NCBI RefSeq assembly: GCF_040939455.1
Contig: NC_134120.1
Location: 15,428,501 to 15,492,500 of the forward strand
Source: Microcebus murinus
Taxonomy: Eukaryota > Chordata > Mammalia > Primates > Cheirogaleidae
Reading direction: 5' to 3'
DNA length: 64,000 nt
Made by a program: the position numbers and the translations under genes. Shown in pieces: positions 37,465 to 51,204 of this stretch; position 1 is the first letter of the stretch; each line of letters opens with the position of its first letter. The notes under the pieces are model-generated. The model was not told the origin of the DNA. It saw only the letters and a list, made by a program, of their open reading frames with translations, and made no database searches.

Positions 37465-37575
37465 CTCTCCCATAAGCTCTTTGAGGACAGAAGCTATAAA
37501 CTGTTCATCTCTGTACCCCTGACATTCAGCATACAGAAGACACTCAGTATTTACTAAGTGAATTAATAAATAAAG
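37465..37575 (+). mobile_element. L2 LINE 3' end
   Basis: It contains 'ctctttgaggacagaagcta', 'ttcatctctgtacccctgac' and 'actcagtatttactaagtga', the standard L2 tail. Confidence 0.75.
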
Positions 37576-37667
37576 ATTACCTAAACACACAATTAGAAAA
37601 ATATCAGTAGGTTCTACAAAGTAATCACAAAGTGACAAATTTAGGCTAAAGGGTGAGACAAGCATGT

Positions 37668-37848
37668 TTAACACATTGGCCCCAAGGAAAAAAATTTTTT
37701 TTCTAGTGTGGCATAGTGTTACAATTAATACTGAAAATATTTTCGACACCAAGAACATCAAGTAAGATTTTCATGAACCAAATGCAGGCTCCAGGCTCAA
37801 AAAACTAGTGTGAGTTAAATACAACTCACGTGGCAGTTAACATGTTAA
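37668..37848. mobile_element. piggyBac-like MITE, second copy
   Basis: It starts ttaacacattgg and ends acgtggcagttaacatgttaa, with TTAA at both ends. The inner right side 'gagttaaatacaactcacgt' matches the 17509 copy. It is shorter because of an internal deletion. Confidence 0.7.
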
Positions 37849-38129
37849 AAACTGATGACAGCGAGCCTATAAACATGAAGATGTTGAGGACACAGGAGAG
37901 GAGTCAGTGAGCAGGAAGGCATTCCAACAGAAGGAAGAACAGCTCTTCCTGCGTGGCCGGAGCCAAGGTGCCGCCCGCGGACAGGTGTGATGCTTATTAA
38001 AGTCAGGGGTGGGCGGCGAGGAAAGGACCAGGAAATTGAGGGGATTCTGGCACAGAGGCTTCCATTTTCAAAGTGAAGTATGTGCGCTGTACCTAGATAC
38101 CGGGGCCTTCATTTTCTTTCTTATTCCTT

Positions 38130-38600
38130 TAAGTATTAAACTAACAAATGCTCACTGCAAAATAAAAGAATAAAGACTGCTTCCACTCACAGAAATAACC
38201 ACTGACAATTTCCAGCAATCTATCCTTCCCATTTTTTCTGAATATACAGTCACGTGTATTTATAAAAATGGGTCCATATTCTACATGTCGACTTTTAACC
38301 TGATTGTTCCCACTTGGAAAACACACACCTACACATATTTTGACAGTTCTGCACTCTTAACAAGCACATAGTATTCTGTTGCACAAATAGACCATATTTT
38401 GCTTAACTATCTTTCTATTAATGATTCAGGTTGTTTCGACCTCTTAGTAATTACAGATGCAAATGACTATAATCAACCAATTATTTCCTGAAAGTACTCT
38501 TTCTAGTTCAGTAGTTGTGAAAAATGTTAAGGCTCCTGATGCTACTTGCTGAACTGTCCTCAAAAAGGATTCACGCTCCCACCATCTGCTGGTTCACTGA
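38130..38600 (-). mobile_element. Old LINE fragment, probably L1-related
   Basis: Phrases such as 'gattcaggttgtttcgacct' and 'caaatgactataatcaacca' resemble the complement of L1 3' sequence. Very diverged. Confidence 0.4.
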
Positions 38601-38769
38601 GAGTTTCCAACACCAGATCATCATTCTTCAACTCTGCCAAAGGGATAGGTAAGATACATTTCACCTTTTTCCAATGCCTGGTGATGCTGAACACTCATCC
38701 ATGTATTTATTCCTTGGCCATCTGTATTTCTTCACTGAACTGCCAGACTACATCCTTTATGTAGTTTTC

Positions 38770-40440
38770 CATGGAGTAAGGACAGAGGACAGACAGAAGG
38801 GCATGAGGTGGGGATGGTTGGCTTTGGTACAACCCTCAAGGGTGGAGAGGCTAGTAGGATCTGTGGATGGGCCAAAGGGGAGAAGAGGAGGGACCAAAGA
38901 TGGCTCCAAATTCTCTGGGCTGACAACCTGGGAGAACACAGTTGCCAGTTACTGAGAAAGACTAGAAGAGAAGCAAGCTAAGGGATGGCAAGGAATCGAG
39001 TTAGGTTCTGGGCATGCTAACTTTGAGAGGCCTACTGGAGAGGTACTAAACAGATGGTAGAGAAGCTAAACAGGTGGTTAGATTCAAGTTTGGAGGTCAG
39101 GAGATACAAATCTGGGAGTCACTAGGGTATACGGATGGCATTTAAAGTCATGGGCCTGGGTGAGAACATCAACACCTATAAGCTGGAAAGATGAGACAGT
39201 CTGAGAAGGACGGTGGAAGATAAGAATCAAGAGAAAACAGTATCCTGGAGGCCCAGAAATGACAGCATTTCAAGACAACTGCTTCAGACGGCGCAAGAAA
39301 GATGACGACTGAGTAAGCCAGGAACCACCCCAGGCCTGGGGACAGGAAGTCACCAGAGACCTCGGTAAGAGTGGTTCTGATGTGGTTGCAAGATGGAAAC
39401 CTAAATGGGAGGACAGAAAGCCACTTCAGCGAGACTTGGTGTAAGGAGAGGTAGAGAGAGGCAGGAGGGGAAGAGGAGTCAGGAGGTGTTCTGTTCTGTT
39501 CCAGCAAGAGGCACCACAGTATGCTTTACGATGACTAGAGAATGGTCTTTGTGAGAATAATACGGGAAAAGCCGAAGATGCAGGAGAGAGGAGACAGTGC
39601 AGTTGGGATATCCTTGAATGATCCACAAGAGGTGAGTGCACAGATGGAGGGGTGGTCCCTCCAGAGGGATACTGAGTCACCGTTCATTAAAAAATAAAAG
39701 TTCCTCCTGCAATCAGATGCAAAAGTGTTTTCAATGTGCTCTTTCTCCTTACATGTAAGGCAAGATCCAACTTCCTGGCTTTCAAGACTGTCCACAATGT
39801 AACCTTCAAACTGGCATCTCCTGGGACTTTATAAACTTTCCATTCAAGGCCAAACTCATACCTGCTGAACACGATGACATACTCTTCCCCTGCCCGTCTA
39901 AGACAGCCTCACTCTCCCTGAGCCCGTTCAAGCCCTGTCCACCTCTTGGGCCAGCCCAGCTCTCAGCCCCTTGGTGGCCTTCCCCAACACCCCTCCTTCC
40001 TCTCGTCCACGTCCCACACAGCTACAGAGCAGGCAGCTGAAAATGCACAGCTGATGTGTCACTTCCCTGCTGAAGAGAAGTCACTTCTCTGGTGCTCTCG
40101 TAGCTTTAAAGAGTGAGACCTTGACCTTGCCTGCCTCCACATGCTTTGAGGCACATACCAGGCCCCGGAACCACCTGCTGGTTTGTGCCATATCCCCCGC
40201 CTTTCTCGTGCTGCTGTGTGAGGGGCAAATTCTTCTTGTGCAGCCTTCAAATAACCTCTTTGGGGAGCATTTCTGCTGTGAAGGCAGCTTCCCTGGCACC
40301 TCCTAACCCATCCCCACGAATCACTGAAGTTCAAATCTCTTCCTTACCTGTTCCTTACCTTCCTTGCCTGTACCTTCTGCTTCCTATGCCTGAGATAAAA
40401 TTCGACATCTTCCCTTCTGTGTATCACACTGGATTTTAAT
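38770..40440. other. Decayed mammalian repeats, including L2-like sequence
   Basis: 38990-39180 carries the widespread motif 'ggagatacaaatctgggagt'. 39720-40420 resembles L2 ('ggcaagatccaacttcctgg', 'gagcccgttcaagccctgtc'). Minus-strand frames here are shadows of the repeats. Confidence 0.4.
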
Positions 40441-40472
40441 TTTTAATTTTATCCTCTGACCTCTTTAAAGGC

Positions 40473-40479
40473 TAGACTG

Positions 40480-40521
<42 letters not shown>

Positions 40522-40552
40522 CCCGTTTAAAAAGTTTGATAGACTGTCTTTT
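40473..40552 (-). mobile_element. Tiny poly(A) retroinsertion with target duplication
   Basis: Two copies of tagactgtctttt (40473-40485 and 40540-40552) flank about 34-38 T and 20 unique bases. On the minus strand this is tcaaactttttaaacggggc followed by poly(A). Confidence 0.75.
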
Positions 40553-41640
40553 ATTGTTCACTCTGTTCACCAGGTCTCAACAAGTAATGAGCTGAAATCT
40601 GAATTCGAAGCACTTTCCATTTAGCACTTTATTATACACCACCTGTGATTCCTCTAAGACTATCATTTTACACTCAACTCTAAGCTTTTAACATGTTTTC
40701 TTTTTCTACCCAAGTGTAAGCATCTATAGGGCATGCATTATACTTTACACTTCATTTGTTCTATCCCATAACAAATACCATGCAGCTTGATAGAGGTACA
40801 TACAAAAGGAAAAATAGTTAAAAGTTACACTCCCAAGATATGAATGGCCATTTTGACAGTTTCAGAACTGCGCATTATACCTATAATATGTATACACCCA
40901 GACAAACCAAAGACAATTTAGAAAGATAGAATAAACCTGAACAGCCCTTTGAAAAAGTCTACAGCCTGATATGTCCCCTATAAATTAGCTTTTCTACAGA
41001 ACAGCAATGTGCTGAGATTATATCTAAACTATGGCTCAAAAAGGTGATTTTTTAAAAAAGAAGCTCATTAGCATATTTATTAAATAAATAAAAGTTATAA
41101 TTTCCACTGCAAGACCTCTTCAAAAGCTTTTCATCAGGATAAGTAAAAACCAAGGCTTCACAGGCATTAAAGTGTCCTCATTTATTCAGGTTAGGTCCAG
41201 ATACAGTCAGTTGTGCCCACAACGCTGGAAGGCTTTCGCTCCTGTTACGTGTCACCTCCAGTTACATTTGGTAAGTTACGGGACATAAGCCTGCTTACCC
41301 ACACCACCTATACTTTCTTAGAAAATGATCTTTTACACACAGACAAGTAGGCGTCCCCTGAAGCTTGGAATATCGTAGGCCATAAATTCTAAAGTCCTAA
41401 CTGAGTTAACATCTAGAGCCCTGGTGAGATTTTCCAGTTCCAATTTCACGCCACCCAAGAACAAACAAGCAAAGGGCATTTTAATGAGCAGAGCACAGCA
41501 CAGGAAACCCAAACTGCCTACATGTGAAAGCCTTAAAAAAATACAATTTTTCAGTACCAAAATTAATCATACCACCCAGGTTTCTATATTTGAACTGAGT
41601 GGTTTGGGGAAATATATAAGCTCAGAGTATAAATTTAGAC

Positions 41641-41851
41641 CAGGAATCAGCCGACTTTTTCTGTAAAGGGCCAACGAGTGAGTGAGTGAGTTAGGTTTTG
41701 TGGGCCACAAAACTTCTGTTGCAACCACTCACCTCTGCCCTGTGGTTTAAATCTAGGCAATAACGAATGAATGAATGGGCCTAGCTGTGTTCCAATAAAT
41801 TATTTACCAAAACAGGTGGTGGGCCTGCGAAATATAGCTTGCTGATCCTTA
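41641..41851. mobile_element. hAT-Charlie-type MITE
   Basis: It begins caggaatcagccgacttttt, has 'ctgtaaagggcca' and 'gctgtgttccaataaattat', and ends 'agcttgctgatcctt'. An 8-bp duplication (atttagac/gtttagac) flanks it. Confidence 0.8.
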
Positions 41852-44800
41852 GTTTAGACCACTGTCTCACATGCAATAGAAAACAGAAGTCTCAATCATT
41901 CAGAACCACATCTACTTAAAGTGGATACCCTAGCTAAAACAAGTTGTAACTATAAAGTGAGGAGAATACTTTTATTTTCTCATGCGATGTGCTGTCAGCG
42001 GATTTTGAGAACCAGCACTATCACGGCCATGCATGTAGGTTACTGAGGTGACAACTTTGAAATAAACAGTGTTCACAAGGACGAATATGTGCTTGCTGTT
42101 AGGCTTGTTTAAAACAAAACAAAACCAAGTCTCTTCTGACTTTCTGGTTACAGGACTATCTAGTTTGCTGATGACATTGTATAACTGAAAAAGTAATGAT
42201 GCAGAACAGTCATAAATGCACAATAACAAAAGCCAAATCCAGAGCAGATGGGAAAGAAACACATCGCGCCATAGTTTCCGTGCTCAGAACAGTGTCAGGC
42301 ACTCGGGCAGAGGAAGAAGAAAGTGCTGGAAGGAAGGCTAAATCCTAATCACGCTGCTGCCAGCATCATGGCAACGAAGCCAGAGACGCCCGCTGGGGCA
42401 CAGCTGAACAGTGGTGACCCGCAGCACAGGTCTGGGGTTCCCCCACTACACACCCTGGCCTAGCAGACCCCACGGCTCCTCCCTGCCAGGGGACTCTTGG
42501 GCAGATGTCCTCCCGCCATCCACCTGAGAGTATCTTCACTAACCCTTATTAGAAGGCCGTCACACCATAAACCCTAATGGTTACTCTCCTTCAAAACTGA
42601 CATCCGAGAAGCAGACAGGCGGCTTGGGGCGTGTGCTGCCGTACTTCATGAGCCCCAAAGACCACATGGCTGTGAAAAAAATCTCTGCCCGATTCTTCTA
42701 GGTCTGGCACAGCTTCATTCCCTGCTGTCTACTTAAAGGGGTTTGTCCTCTACCTCTGAAGCCACCTGGGTTCCTAGGCTACACACCTACAGATGGGTGA
42801 CACATGATTTATTATTCCTATTCTGAGAGAATCCAGTCTTCAAAGAGGGACCCCTAGCAGAATTGTACAGAATGTTTTCCTTCTCATGTAATCTGCAATA
42901 CAATCTTTTTGCTCTTTGTAATTATAAAGCAATCCAAAGAGAAAAAGGTCACTGTGAAAGATTTTTTCCCCTATAATCGCTAGTACTTTATAAAAGAAAA
43001 GGACAAATATTGTTACATAATAAATTAAAACGTCCTGTCTGAAGACCTAAATAGAATCTTTCTAATAATTATTCATTCATACAAATCAAACGACAAACTA
43101 ATCATTCCTTTTAGAGACAATCACTGTTTTTCATCAGATGATCTGTAAGAAATGTGTTAATAACTTAAAAAAGTAAACAAAGCAAACACAAGTGTTAAGA
43201 AAGCTCACATTAAATCTAATGACAGGTTATTTTCTCCTTAGCCCTCGCCCTACATCATGTAGGAATTTTCCAGCTGTCTAAATGAACCATATTAATGAGG
43301 TCTGGCTAGTAGGTATGATCAACCAACAAATCTAAAGGTGTAAGGAAAAAGAGGGGTACCCCTGGGACCCTTGGAGTGTCCCAGGAAGGTGCTACACACC
43401 CTGGTGAGAGGACAAACTGCCAGGCAGCTGTAAGACTCTCCTCTATACTCCTTGTCTTGTTGGTGTTGATTCCAGCTTTGTGGATATGAAGAAAAGGTGA
43501 CTGTGGATTCCCTCTTCCTTCCCTGAACCACCCTCTCAAATGGGCATGCCAGTGGACTTGCTGAATTTAGTGAATCGGACAGAACCTTTCTCTGTGCTCA
43601 CATCTCACCCCAGGCTCTAGCTCTCCTCCTGCCAAACAATAAAAGTTTGTTCTCACTGTAACTTGGGGCCACTGCTTAAAAGCCCACGCCCCTGGGCTCT
43701 GGCCCAAGGGCTAAGAGCTTTGAAAAAAAGTCCTGCAGTCCTCCAGGGTCTGAAGTTTTCCCACCTACAAACAGATCCCCAACCTCTCCATTACTTCCAG
43801 AGCTGTCTACTTTGCAATTTCTTATGAAGTCCGCCATTAGCCCAGAATGCCCTTTTCTCCATTTCCTTTGACACACCCGCGTGTGGCATGTAAAAATTAT
43901 TTTCTAGTTGTTTTGGGTTTCAAGGTAATAAAGTTGATTTACAGACTGAATTGTGTGCTAAATTCTTAAAAATCTAAAAACTGGGTCTGAGAGTTGGATT
44001 TAGGAATGCGTTCTCCTACAGAAATTACAAATGACGGTTGCATTCCTGAGCAAGCCCATAATAGCCTGGCCACGTGTGATGGCAGAATCACAACAATGGG
44101 CCTGACAACCACCATTTTCAGCGCTAACCCAGCAAAGAAACCTGATCTCCGGTTCTTCGAGGCATGACCCATCTGGGTGTCCTCCTCCCACTCCACCCCG
44201 CAGGGCCTGCACCAACACTCTACCTGCCAGGGACAGGAAGGCAAAGCGCCCTGAGTCTGAGACATGACAAGGGAGGGTTTCAGGGAGGCATCGGCCTGGG
44301 CCTACGGTGGGTTACGGGCGGGAAGCCAAGGTTTTGCTGTGCGGTGCAGTTCGCTTCTGAGTGTTGTGAGCAGCGTGAAGAGACAGCAAAAGCAAGCCCC
44401 ACCAAGCCAAAAGGAAGAAAAGGAGGACTAGCAGCGAGGCGCACTGTGGCCACAAACACTGGGAGCCGGGCTGGAAGGGAGGTGCACGCCTGTGACAGAG
44501 AGGGACTCAGTCTCTGGCTGTGGGCGATGTTTTCAATAAAAAATGTTCCCGAGCCAGCAAGTTCTGGTACATTCCCCCAAAGCAGATGGAGACAGGCTCC
44601 GAGTCTCCTGCTTTTCCTGTCTCGGCAACAGCACCAGCCCAGTGTCAAGGGAGCCCTACCTTCCGAACCTCCCAGAGACAAACAGGAAAAAGCCAGGGGG
44701 AGGAATTAGATTCCTCAGTCTCCAAAATAACAGCAGCCTGGTAGGAATGCACTGCAAATGTCCGAATGTCTGTAAACATCTTAGTCACTGTGGTGTTTTT

Positions 44801-44932
44801 AAACACCACGCTGTAAGCAGCTATTGCTGGCATGCCTCGAAGGGTTAGTGATTTTTCAGAGACGGGTACCATATGTGCCGTACTTCATGTGCAAAGATAC
44901 TACTTGCTATCTGTAGCTCTAGTGATCTAAGT

Positions 44933-45244
44933 CTGTGGTCCCCAACACCCTGGCTGTGGACCAGTACTGGTTCGTGGCCTGTTTAGTGACCAGGCCACAG
45001 AGCTGTGCCACCACCCCCTGGGCCCGATCCATGGAAAAATTGTTTCCCAAGAAACTCAGAAATGGCGGGAGGGGGGTGAAGGGGGTGGGAAGACACAGCA
45101 GGAGGTGAGGGTGGGAGGGGGTGCAAAGCTTCATCTATATTTACAGCCGCTCCCCGTCACTGGCATCACCTCCTGATCTGCTCCCCACCCCTCCAGTCTG
45201 GGAAGATTATCAGTTCCTGATGCAAAAAATGTTGGGGACCACTG
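44933..45244. mobile_element. hAT-type DNA transposon fossil, 312 bp
   Basis: The terminal inverted repeats are ctgtggtccccaac at the left and gttggggaccactg at the right. The 8-bp target duplication is atctaagt (44925-44932) and ctctaagt (45245-45252), 7 of 8 identical. Confidence 0.8.
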
Positions 45245-46274
45245 CTCTAAGTGATTTTCTAATACCTGTGTAATGAGCCCACACTGAACCACTCCTTTTT
45301 GGCCAGTAATTCTAGCCAATGACTTGTATCAGCCAGGTGGCAAGGTAAAACTGAAGGTTTTATTTTGGTTACAAAGAGAAGTGAGAGTAAGTGGCCACAG
45401 CCAGCCCTTGGCCAAACAGAAGGTCTGAACCAGCCTAGCCAACCCAGGACGCCATAGCAGACCCACTGCTGTGTGTTTTGATTCCTTCCACAATATTTAC
45501 TGAGCTCCTACTTCAACTTGCCAGGACCTCCCTGCTCTTGGGCTTATAACCTGTTGAAGGCGGCAGAAAAATTATAAAGATGGTGCCAGTGCAACAGGCG
45601 GTATGATGCAGGTAGTCACAGATGGATGGGCACATTGAGGACAGGGAGACTTCTGCTGGCCATGAGACAAGGAAAGCGATTTCTAGGCAAAAGGCATTGG
45701 AAGTAGCAAAGGCAAAGAAGACTGGCACGTGTCAAGAAGCTACAAGCACCTCTGTGTTGCTGGAACAAGAACAGGTGGGGTCAGATCATGGCGGGCTTAT
45801 ATGCATGACAGACATACAAGAGATGGCTCTGGCAACTGTATGGGTCTACCAGGGAAACCTTTGTCACCTGCCAGTGGGTTCTAATCATAGGGGGATTGGT
45901 TCTGTTTGAGACCCTTCACTGGGACCACCAGCCCCTAAACCCTGAAAGGTTGTCAGAAACAAGCCCACTGACCCGATTACTGGGACTCAACACATCTGTC
46001 TTGCTACTATGTTATTAATTTTATTGCACGTCCTTCTGTGTGGGGTTTTTATACTTAACATCTAATGGAATGCACATGAATATACGCTCCCATACAGTAC
46101 GATCAGAAAACATACAGATCATGACAATAAAAAGAGTTAATAAAGAAAGCCATGTCTTTCTTTAGCCCACATAACCTAGCATACATAAATACCTATTCAC
46201 AGCCTTTCACCCTTGTTTGTAGCAACCTCAGGTGAGTTTACAGAAAAATGCCTCCTAAAAAGGGCTGCAACAGG

Positions 46275-46603
46275 GCCAGGTGCGGTGGCTCACACCTGTA
46301 ATCCTAGCTCTCTGGGAGGCCAAGGCGGGCGCATTGCTCGAGGTCAGGAGTTCAAAACCAGCCTGAGCAAGAGCGAGACCCCGTCTCTACTATAAATAGA
46401 AAGAAATTAATTGGCCAACTAATATATATAGAAAAAATTAGCCGGGCATGGTGGCACATGCCTGTAGTCCCAGCTACTCGGGAGGCTGAGGCAGGAGGAT
46501 CACTTGAGCCCAGGAGTTTGAGGTTGCTGTGAGCTAGTCTGATGCCATGACACTCACTCTAGCCTAGGCAACAAAGCAAGACTCTGTCTCAAAAAAAAAA
46601 AAA
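46275..46603 (+). mobile_element. Alu, full length
   Basis: Target duplication aagggctgcaaca lies on both sides. Confidence 0.95.
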
Positions 46604-47231
46604 AAAGGGCTGCAACAGACATGTGACCAGATACCAACATTTCACACCTAAAAGCAAATCTTTATAAGAATCTGAAAAAAACACCTCTTCTGGCTATAAA
46701 TGACAAGGTGTAGAATAATATTTTGCAGTCTTGTTTGTGTCACATTTTCAAAATAACTTGTTAATCTTTCCTGAAAGGCCTTATTTTTCCTTTTACTGTC
46801 CCTTGTGGAAAAATAATCAGCAAGCTTTAGAAGTGGAAATTGGTCTTTCCTTATCATTTCATTTTCTTCCAATTTAGAGTGCCAACCCTTCAAGTTCCTT
46901 CTCTATGTTTCGCCTTCTTTCGGTTCAGTGAAACAAGGAAGAATTGCTGTGTACCAGGGCAAGCTTGGGGCTTTCCGATTCTGCTTCCTGATTCAAAAAT
47001 AAATAGGTTTGCTGTAATAGTTTAACTGAAATAAATTATAAACTAACATCAAGGCAAGTCATTTTTAAGGTAAACTTTTTAAATGGAAGATAATGCCCAA
47101 AATAAAAACCTGCAGTTTTTCTAACTATTTTTCAAAATTTATATTAACTCTTAAATGGGAATTATTTTCCAATCTCATCTTCTTGTTAGGTAGCTTTTAT
47201 AAAGTCTTTGTCATTAAGAGCTATAGACCTG

Positions 47232-47514
47232 GGCCAAGCATGGTGGCTCACGCCTGTAATCCTAGCACTCTGGGAGGCTGAGGCAGGAGGGTCAGGAGTT
47301 CGAAACCAGCCTGAGCAAGAGCTAGACCCCATCTCTACTAAAAATAGAAGTTAACTGGCCAACTAAAAATATATAGAAAAAATTAGCCAGGCATGGTAGT
47401 GCATGCCTGTAGTCCCAGCTACTCGGGAGGCTGAGCTCAGGAGTTTGAGGTTGCCGTGAGCTAGGTTGACGTCACGGTGGCCAACAGAGTGAGACTTTGT
47501 CTCAAAAAAAAAAA
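47232..47514 (+). mobile_element. Alu, with internal deletions
   Basis: Both arms are present but shortened. The flanks share a diverged agagcta(t/a)agacc. Confidence 0.93.
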
Positions 47515-48319
47515 GAGAGCTAAAGACCCTAAATAGCTTATCTCTCAGCTGTCAACTAATTCCTTTACAGCAGAACTTCTCAAGGGGAGAAGAGAAGGTA
47601 GGAGAGGAGGAGGGAGAGAGTGTGTGAGTGTGCAGGTACCACAATTATCTAGGAAAGTTTAAAAATAGATTCAGTCCTACCCAGGTTCTACCCACTTCTC
47701 CACCCCTCAACCAGACCATCAGAAAAACTGATTCTGATTGGTGACTCTCTCTGCCCCTCGCCTCTGCTTTAAGACAACCCCTGCAATCAGGCAGGAGCCC
47801 CTGTCCTGTGCGTTTCTCCAGATTTCTGAGTCTGTCTCTGCAGGAAGAGCCGCTGTCTTCCAGGAGGCTCCCATTCAGCCCCCAAGCACATCGCAGGCAA
47901 TCGCTAAGCAATACAAGCCACTCTAAAACATTTTATGACTCTGCAGGACGATCTGCCCAATTAATTCACGATGCAACAGCGCTACTGACCACAGCTACAA
48001 GTGACTCCAGTAGAACATTAGGTCCCAACTGAGGAATATACAAAACTATTACACTCAACCATCCCTCCAAAACTACAAACACACGTTCTTTTAATGATGG
48101 CACAGAGCCAACTTTAATCAAGATTAAATGTCTAAATTAAAATGACTATGTCAAAAGCAGAAGTGAAAACTGGCTAGAAAGTCACATAGTTGCTAACTGT
48201 TTCACATCTACATTGAAAGAGTCGATGACACTGAAATTACGCTGTTTTTGAGTCAAGCTTCCATGCTGTGCACACAAGTAACCGTTCAGCTTGGCGCTGC
48301 AGCACTTGAGGAGTCCGGG

Positions 48320-48460
48320 CTGGACACCCATCTGTACTGCAGAGCCTGGGCAGGTTACTGACCGTTTCCTAAACTTCATTTCCTCACCTGGAGAGTGGGA
48401 TTAGTAACAGTGTCTACGTGGGGAGCCTGCTGCGAGGCCTAAATGAGACAACCAGGGCCA
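48320..48460 (+). mobile_element. MIR SINE
   Basis: It contains 'cctgggcaggttactgaccg', 'acttcatttcctcacctgga' and 'gcgaggcctaaatgagacaa'. Confidence 0.65.
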
Positions 48461-49480
48461 GCTGCTGATCATGTCCGCCCCTCACCCTGACCATCCTCCC
48501 TCCAATCTAGCCACACGTTACCAAAATCACTGTATTTTAATAGGCTTTGAACCAAAAATTTAACATCATTTTTACAAGGCATTTACATCGTTCCATTTTT
48601 TTAAAAAAGTTTCCATGAAATAGAAGACTGGTATAAAACTATATATAGTGAACCATACTAATATCCAATAAAATAAAAATAAATTACAAAAAAGTAAATT
48701 AGTAAATGGAAAATATACTTGTTAAAAATATGCAAATACATAAGTATAGCCTAAAAATGTTTAGAATAAAAATATACTAATACCAATTTCAGTAGCAAAA
48801 ATTAATTAAAAATAAGTTTTATAAAGCCAGCAGTGATATACATCTCTAGCACAAAGTGTTAATACACAAACTGTAATTTAAGTGCCTTTGAACTCTTGGA
48901 CTTACATCTGATCCAAACACAGAGTCAAGGGAAAAACCATCCTCTGTAACAACTGACCAGAGATAGAACAGAATATGCAAATAGTTTAAATATATTTCTC
49001 CTGAAACCTTGAGCAACTGCAAACAAGTTCTCAACCAAAAAGATAAGAGAAACTGATAATTTTATTTTTTACCTGTTGCTAGAATAATATGATTTTGTCA
49101 GAAAGTATCACTGTAGCTAAAAGATGAGTTTTTTAAAAGGATAAAAATATATTATTCTCCCTACATTGAGATTAAAGACCGTTGAGTATGTCCAGTAGTG
49201 AATGCCTAATGATAACAGGATAAAACAAAAAAATGAAAATGAAACCACCTGGCAATGAACTGAGCAAACCAGACAATATTTCCATCTCCTTTGCTAATAA
49301 CATTCATGACCACAGTAAGGTAGGAAGGCAGAAACAAAATGGGGACAGAATGCTTACTTTGCAAATTTCTCTAAAGAAATTTCAGAAAATTTAAAAATTA
49401 TGCCCAACCATACATTTTATAAGCATGAATAGGATCCAGGTTGGGTGGGTACTTCTTAAAAATTTTTTACATGTATATAT

Positions 49481-49485
<5 letters not shown>

Positions 49486-49522
<37 letters not shown>
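49486..49522. repeat. (TA)n microsatellite
   Basis: This is an essentially pure run of TA units in intron sequence. Confidence 0.95.
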
Positions 49523-49526
<4 letters not shown>

Positions 49527-50164
49527 CAAATCATCTGCCAGTGAGAGTCTCTACAAAGTTCCACAGTGAATCTAACTATGACTGTCCCACACCGGGACAC
49601 ATACGCAGCTCACTACTGTTTTAGGAAGTACAGGACAGCAGGCCACATCAGCGTCTCTGCTAATCTTCCAGCACTCCGATCCTTTCATTTCTCCCATTTT
49701 CCTTTGCTGCCACTACCCTCTTTTACCTAGCTCTCTGAGTGAGCTGAAAGTGTATTTCAGAACAGAAAAGACTCGCAACAGGTATTCCAATCACCCACAC
49801 CCACTGTGCAATGCAGGAGATGAGATCTGCGGACTTATCTTAAAAGCTTCACGAACCCATCGGGGACAGACACATTAAAACATCCTAAAATCATTTATAA
49901 TCAAGGCATTAAATTATATCAGACAGACTTTGGGCTCAGCTGCCCCTCTACTTACTAATGCTGAAATTTCCAACCTCCATAGAGTTGTGTTCCGTGTATT
50001 CACCACTGAGAGGGAACGTGGATCCGCAGGAGTCGTTACACAAAAGCACTTGGCGTCAACCTTCCCCAAACTGCGAACCCAGCGAGGGTGCGTTGGTGCC
50101 GTGGGGGTTACAAGTGAGGGCCACAGGAACGAGGGAAGCTGCGTGGCAGATTCCCGATGATAGT

Positions 50165-50345
50165 TATCGAGTGTTCTCGACCCCGGCTACAACAATGGAA
50201 TCACCTGGAAGCTTTAAAAACGCCTGTGCCAGGTCTCCTCCCCAGCGATGCCAGTTAATTGGCCTGGGGGCACATGTGTGCTGGGACGGCACTAACAGCT
50301 CTCCAGGTGATTCCAATGTGCAACCACCCGGTTAGGCTCACTGCT
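50165..50345. mobile_element. hAT-type MITE (MER5-like)
   Basis: 'aatggaatcacctggaagct' at the left and 'caggtgattccaatgtgcaa' at the right are inverted halves of the element. Confidence 0.6.
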
Positions 50346-51204
50346 CCACTTGCAACCTCACTGCCAACACAGCGACTTCTTGCTGCAAGTTTTGTTTCAA
50401 TCTACATATCAGAGCAACTGTGAAAAGAAATGCTTTTCATGAGACTTTGGTTAGTTCAAGGAATGACTTTAAGCTACTTTTAGCAGCTGTGGTCTACTAC
50501 GTGTATTACAAGAGGTGGTTTCCTTTCATTCCAGGGTCCGAGGCTGAAAGGTACCTTGGTCTTGGAATCCCTTCTAGTCCATTCCTTTATAGGTGGGCAT
50601 TTGACTACTGGCCTGAATAATTCCAGTGACAGGTAAGACACTTCACCCACACCCGGCTCCAGCTGTAATTATCACGCACTGGTCCTTACACAGAGGATAC
50701 AGATATCTGAAGATGGCACCAAAGTTCTGACTCCTACTTCTCTATCCTCCTGGCCCTGTTTCTAGACTCTCGCTGCCTGGCTACCCTACTCTGCTAGCGT
50801 GTTCCACCCATCTTGGACTGGTGAAATGGGAACCTGAGCACACCATTTCAATTCACGTAGCCACCTTACTGCGGGTGGTAAACATTCCTTGTCATTCCCT
50901 CCCCTTTAGGGCACACAGAAGAGCATACTTTGCAGCCCCCTCAACTGAGGCTGCAACAACCGAAGAGGTGTGTTGTGTGTCACATGACCAGGATGCGAAG
51001 GCCAAGTGTGATTCTCCAGTCTTTTCCTTCTTGCCCACTGAGGAACACCTATGCTGACACAGTAGGGCTAGAAGAAGCGGCCTTGGTCACTGTTTTATGA
51101 GTGGAAGGGACAGCTACCTGGAGAAATGTTCAAACCCATAGCAAACCATGCACAAGAAATACATTTTATTGTATGAATCAATGGGCTTTGGGGCATTTTA
51201 CAGT

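Noticed and set aside
44164..44709. 181-codon plus-strand frame in a GC-richer block
   Set aside because: Overlapping frames on both strands are equally open and none resembles a known protein; likely compositional.
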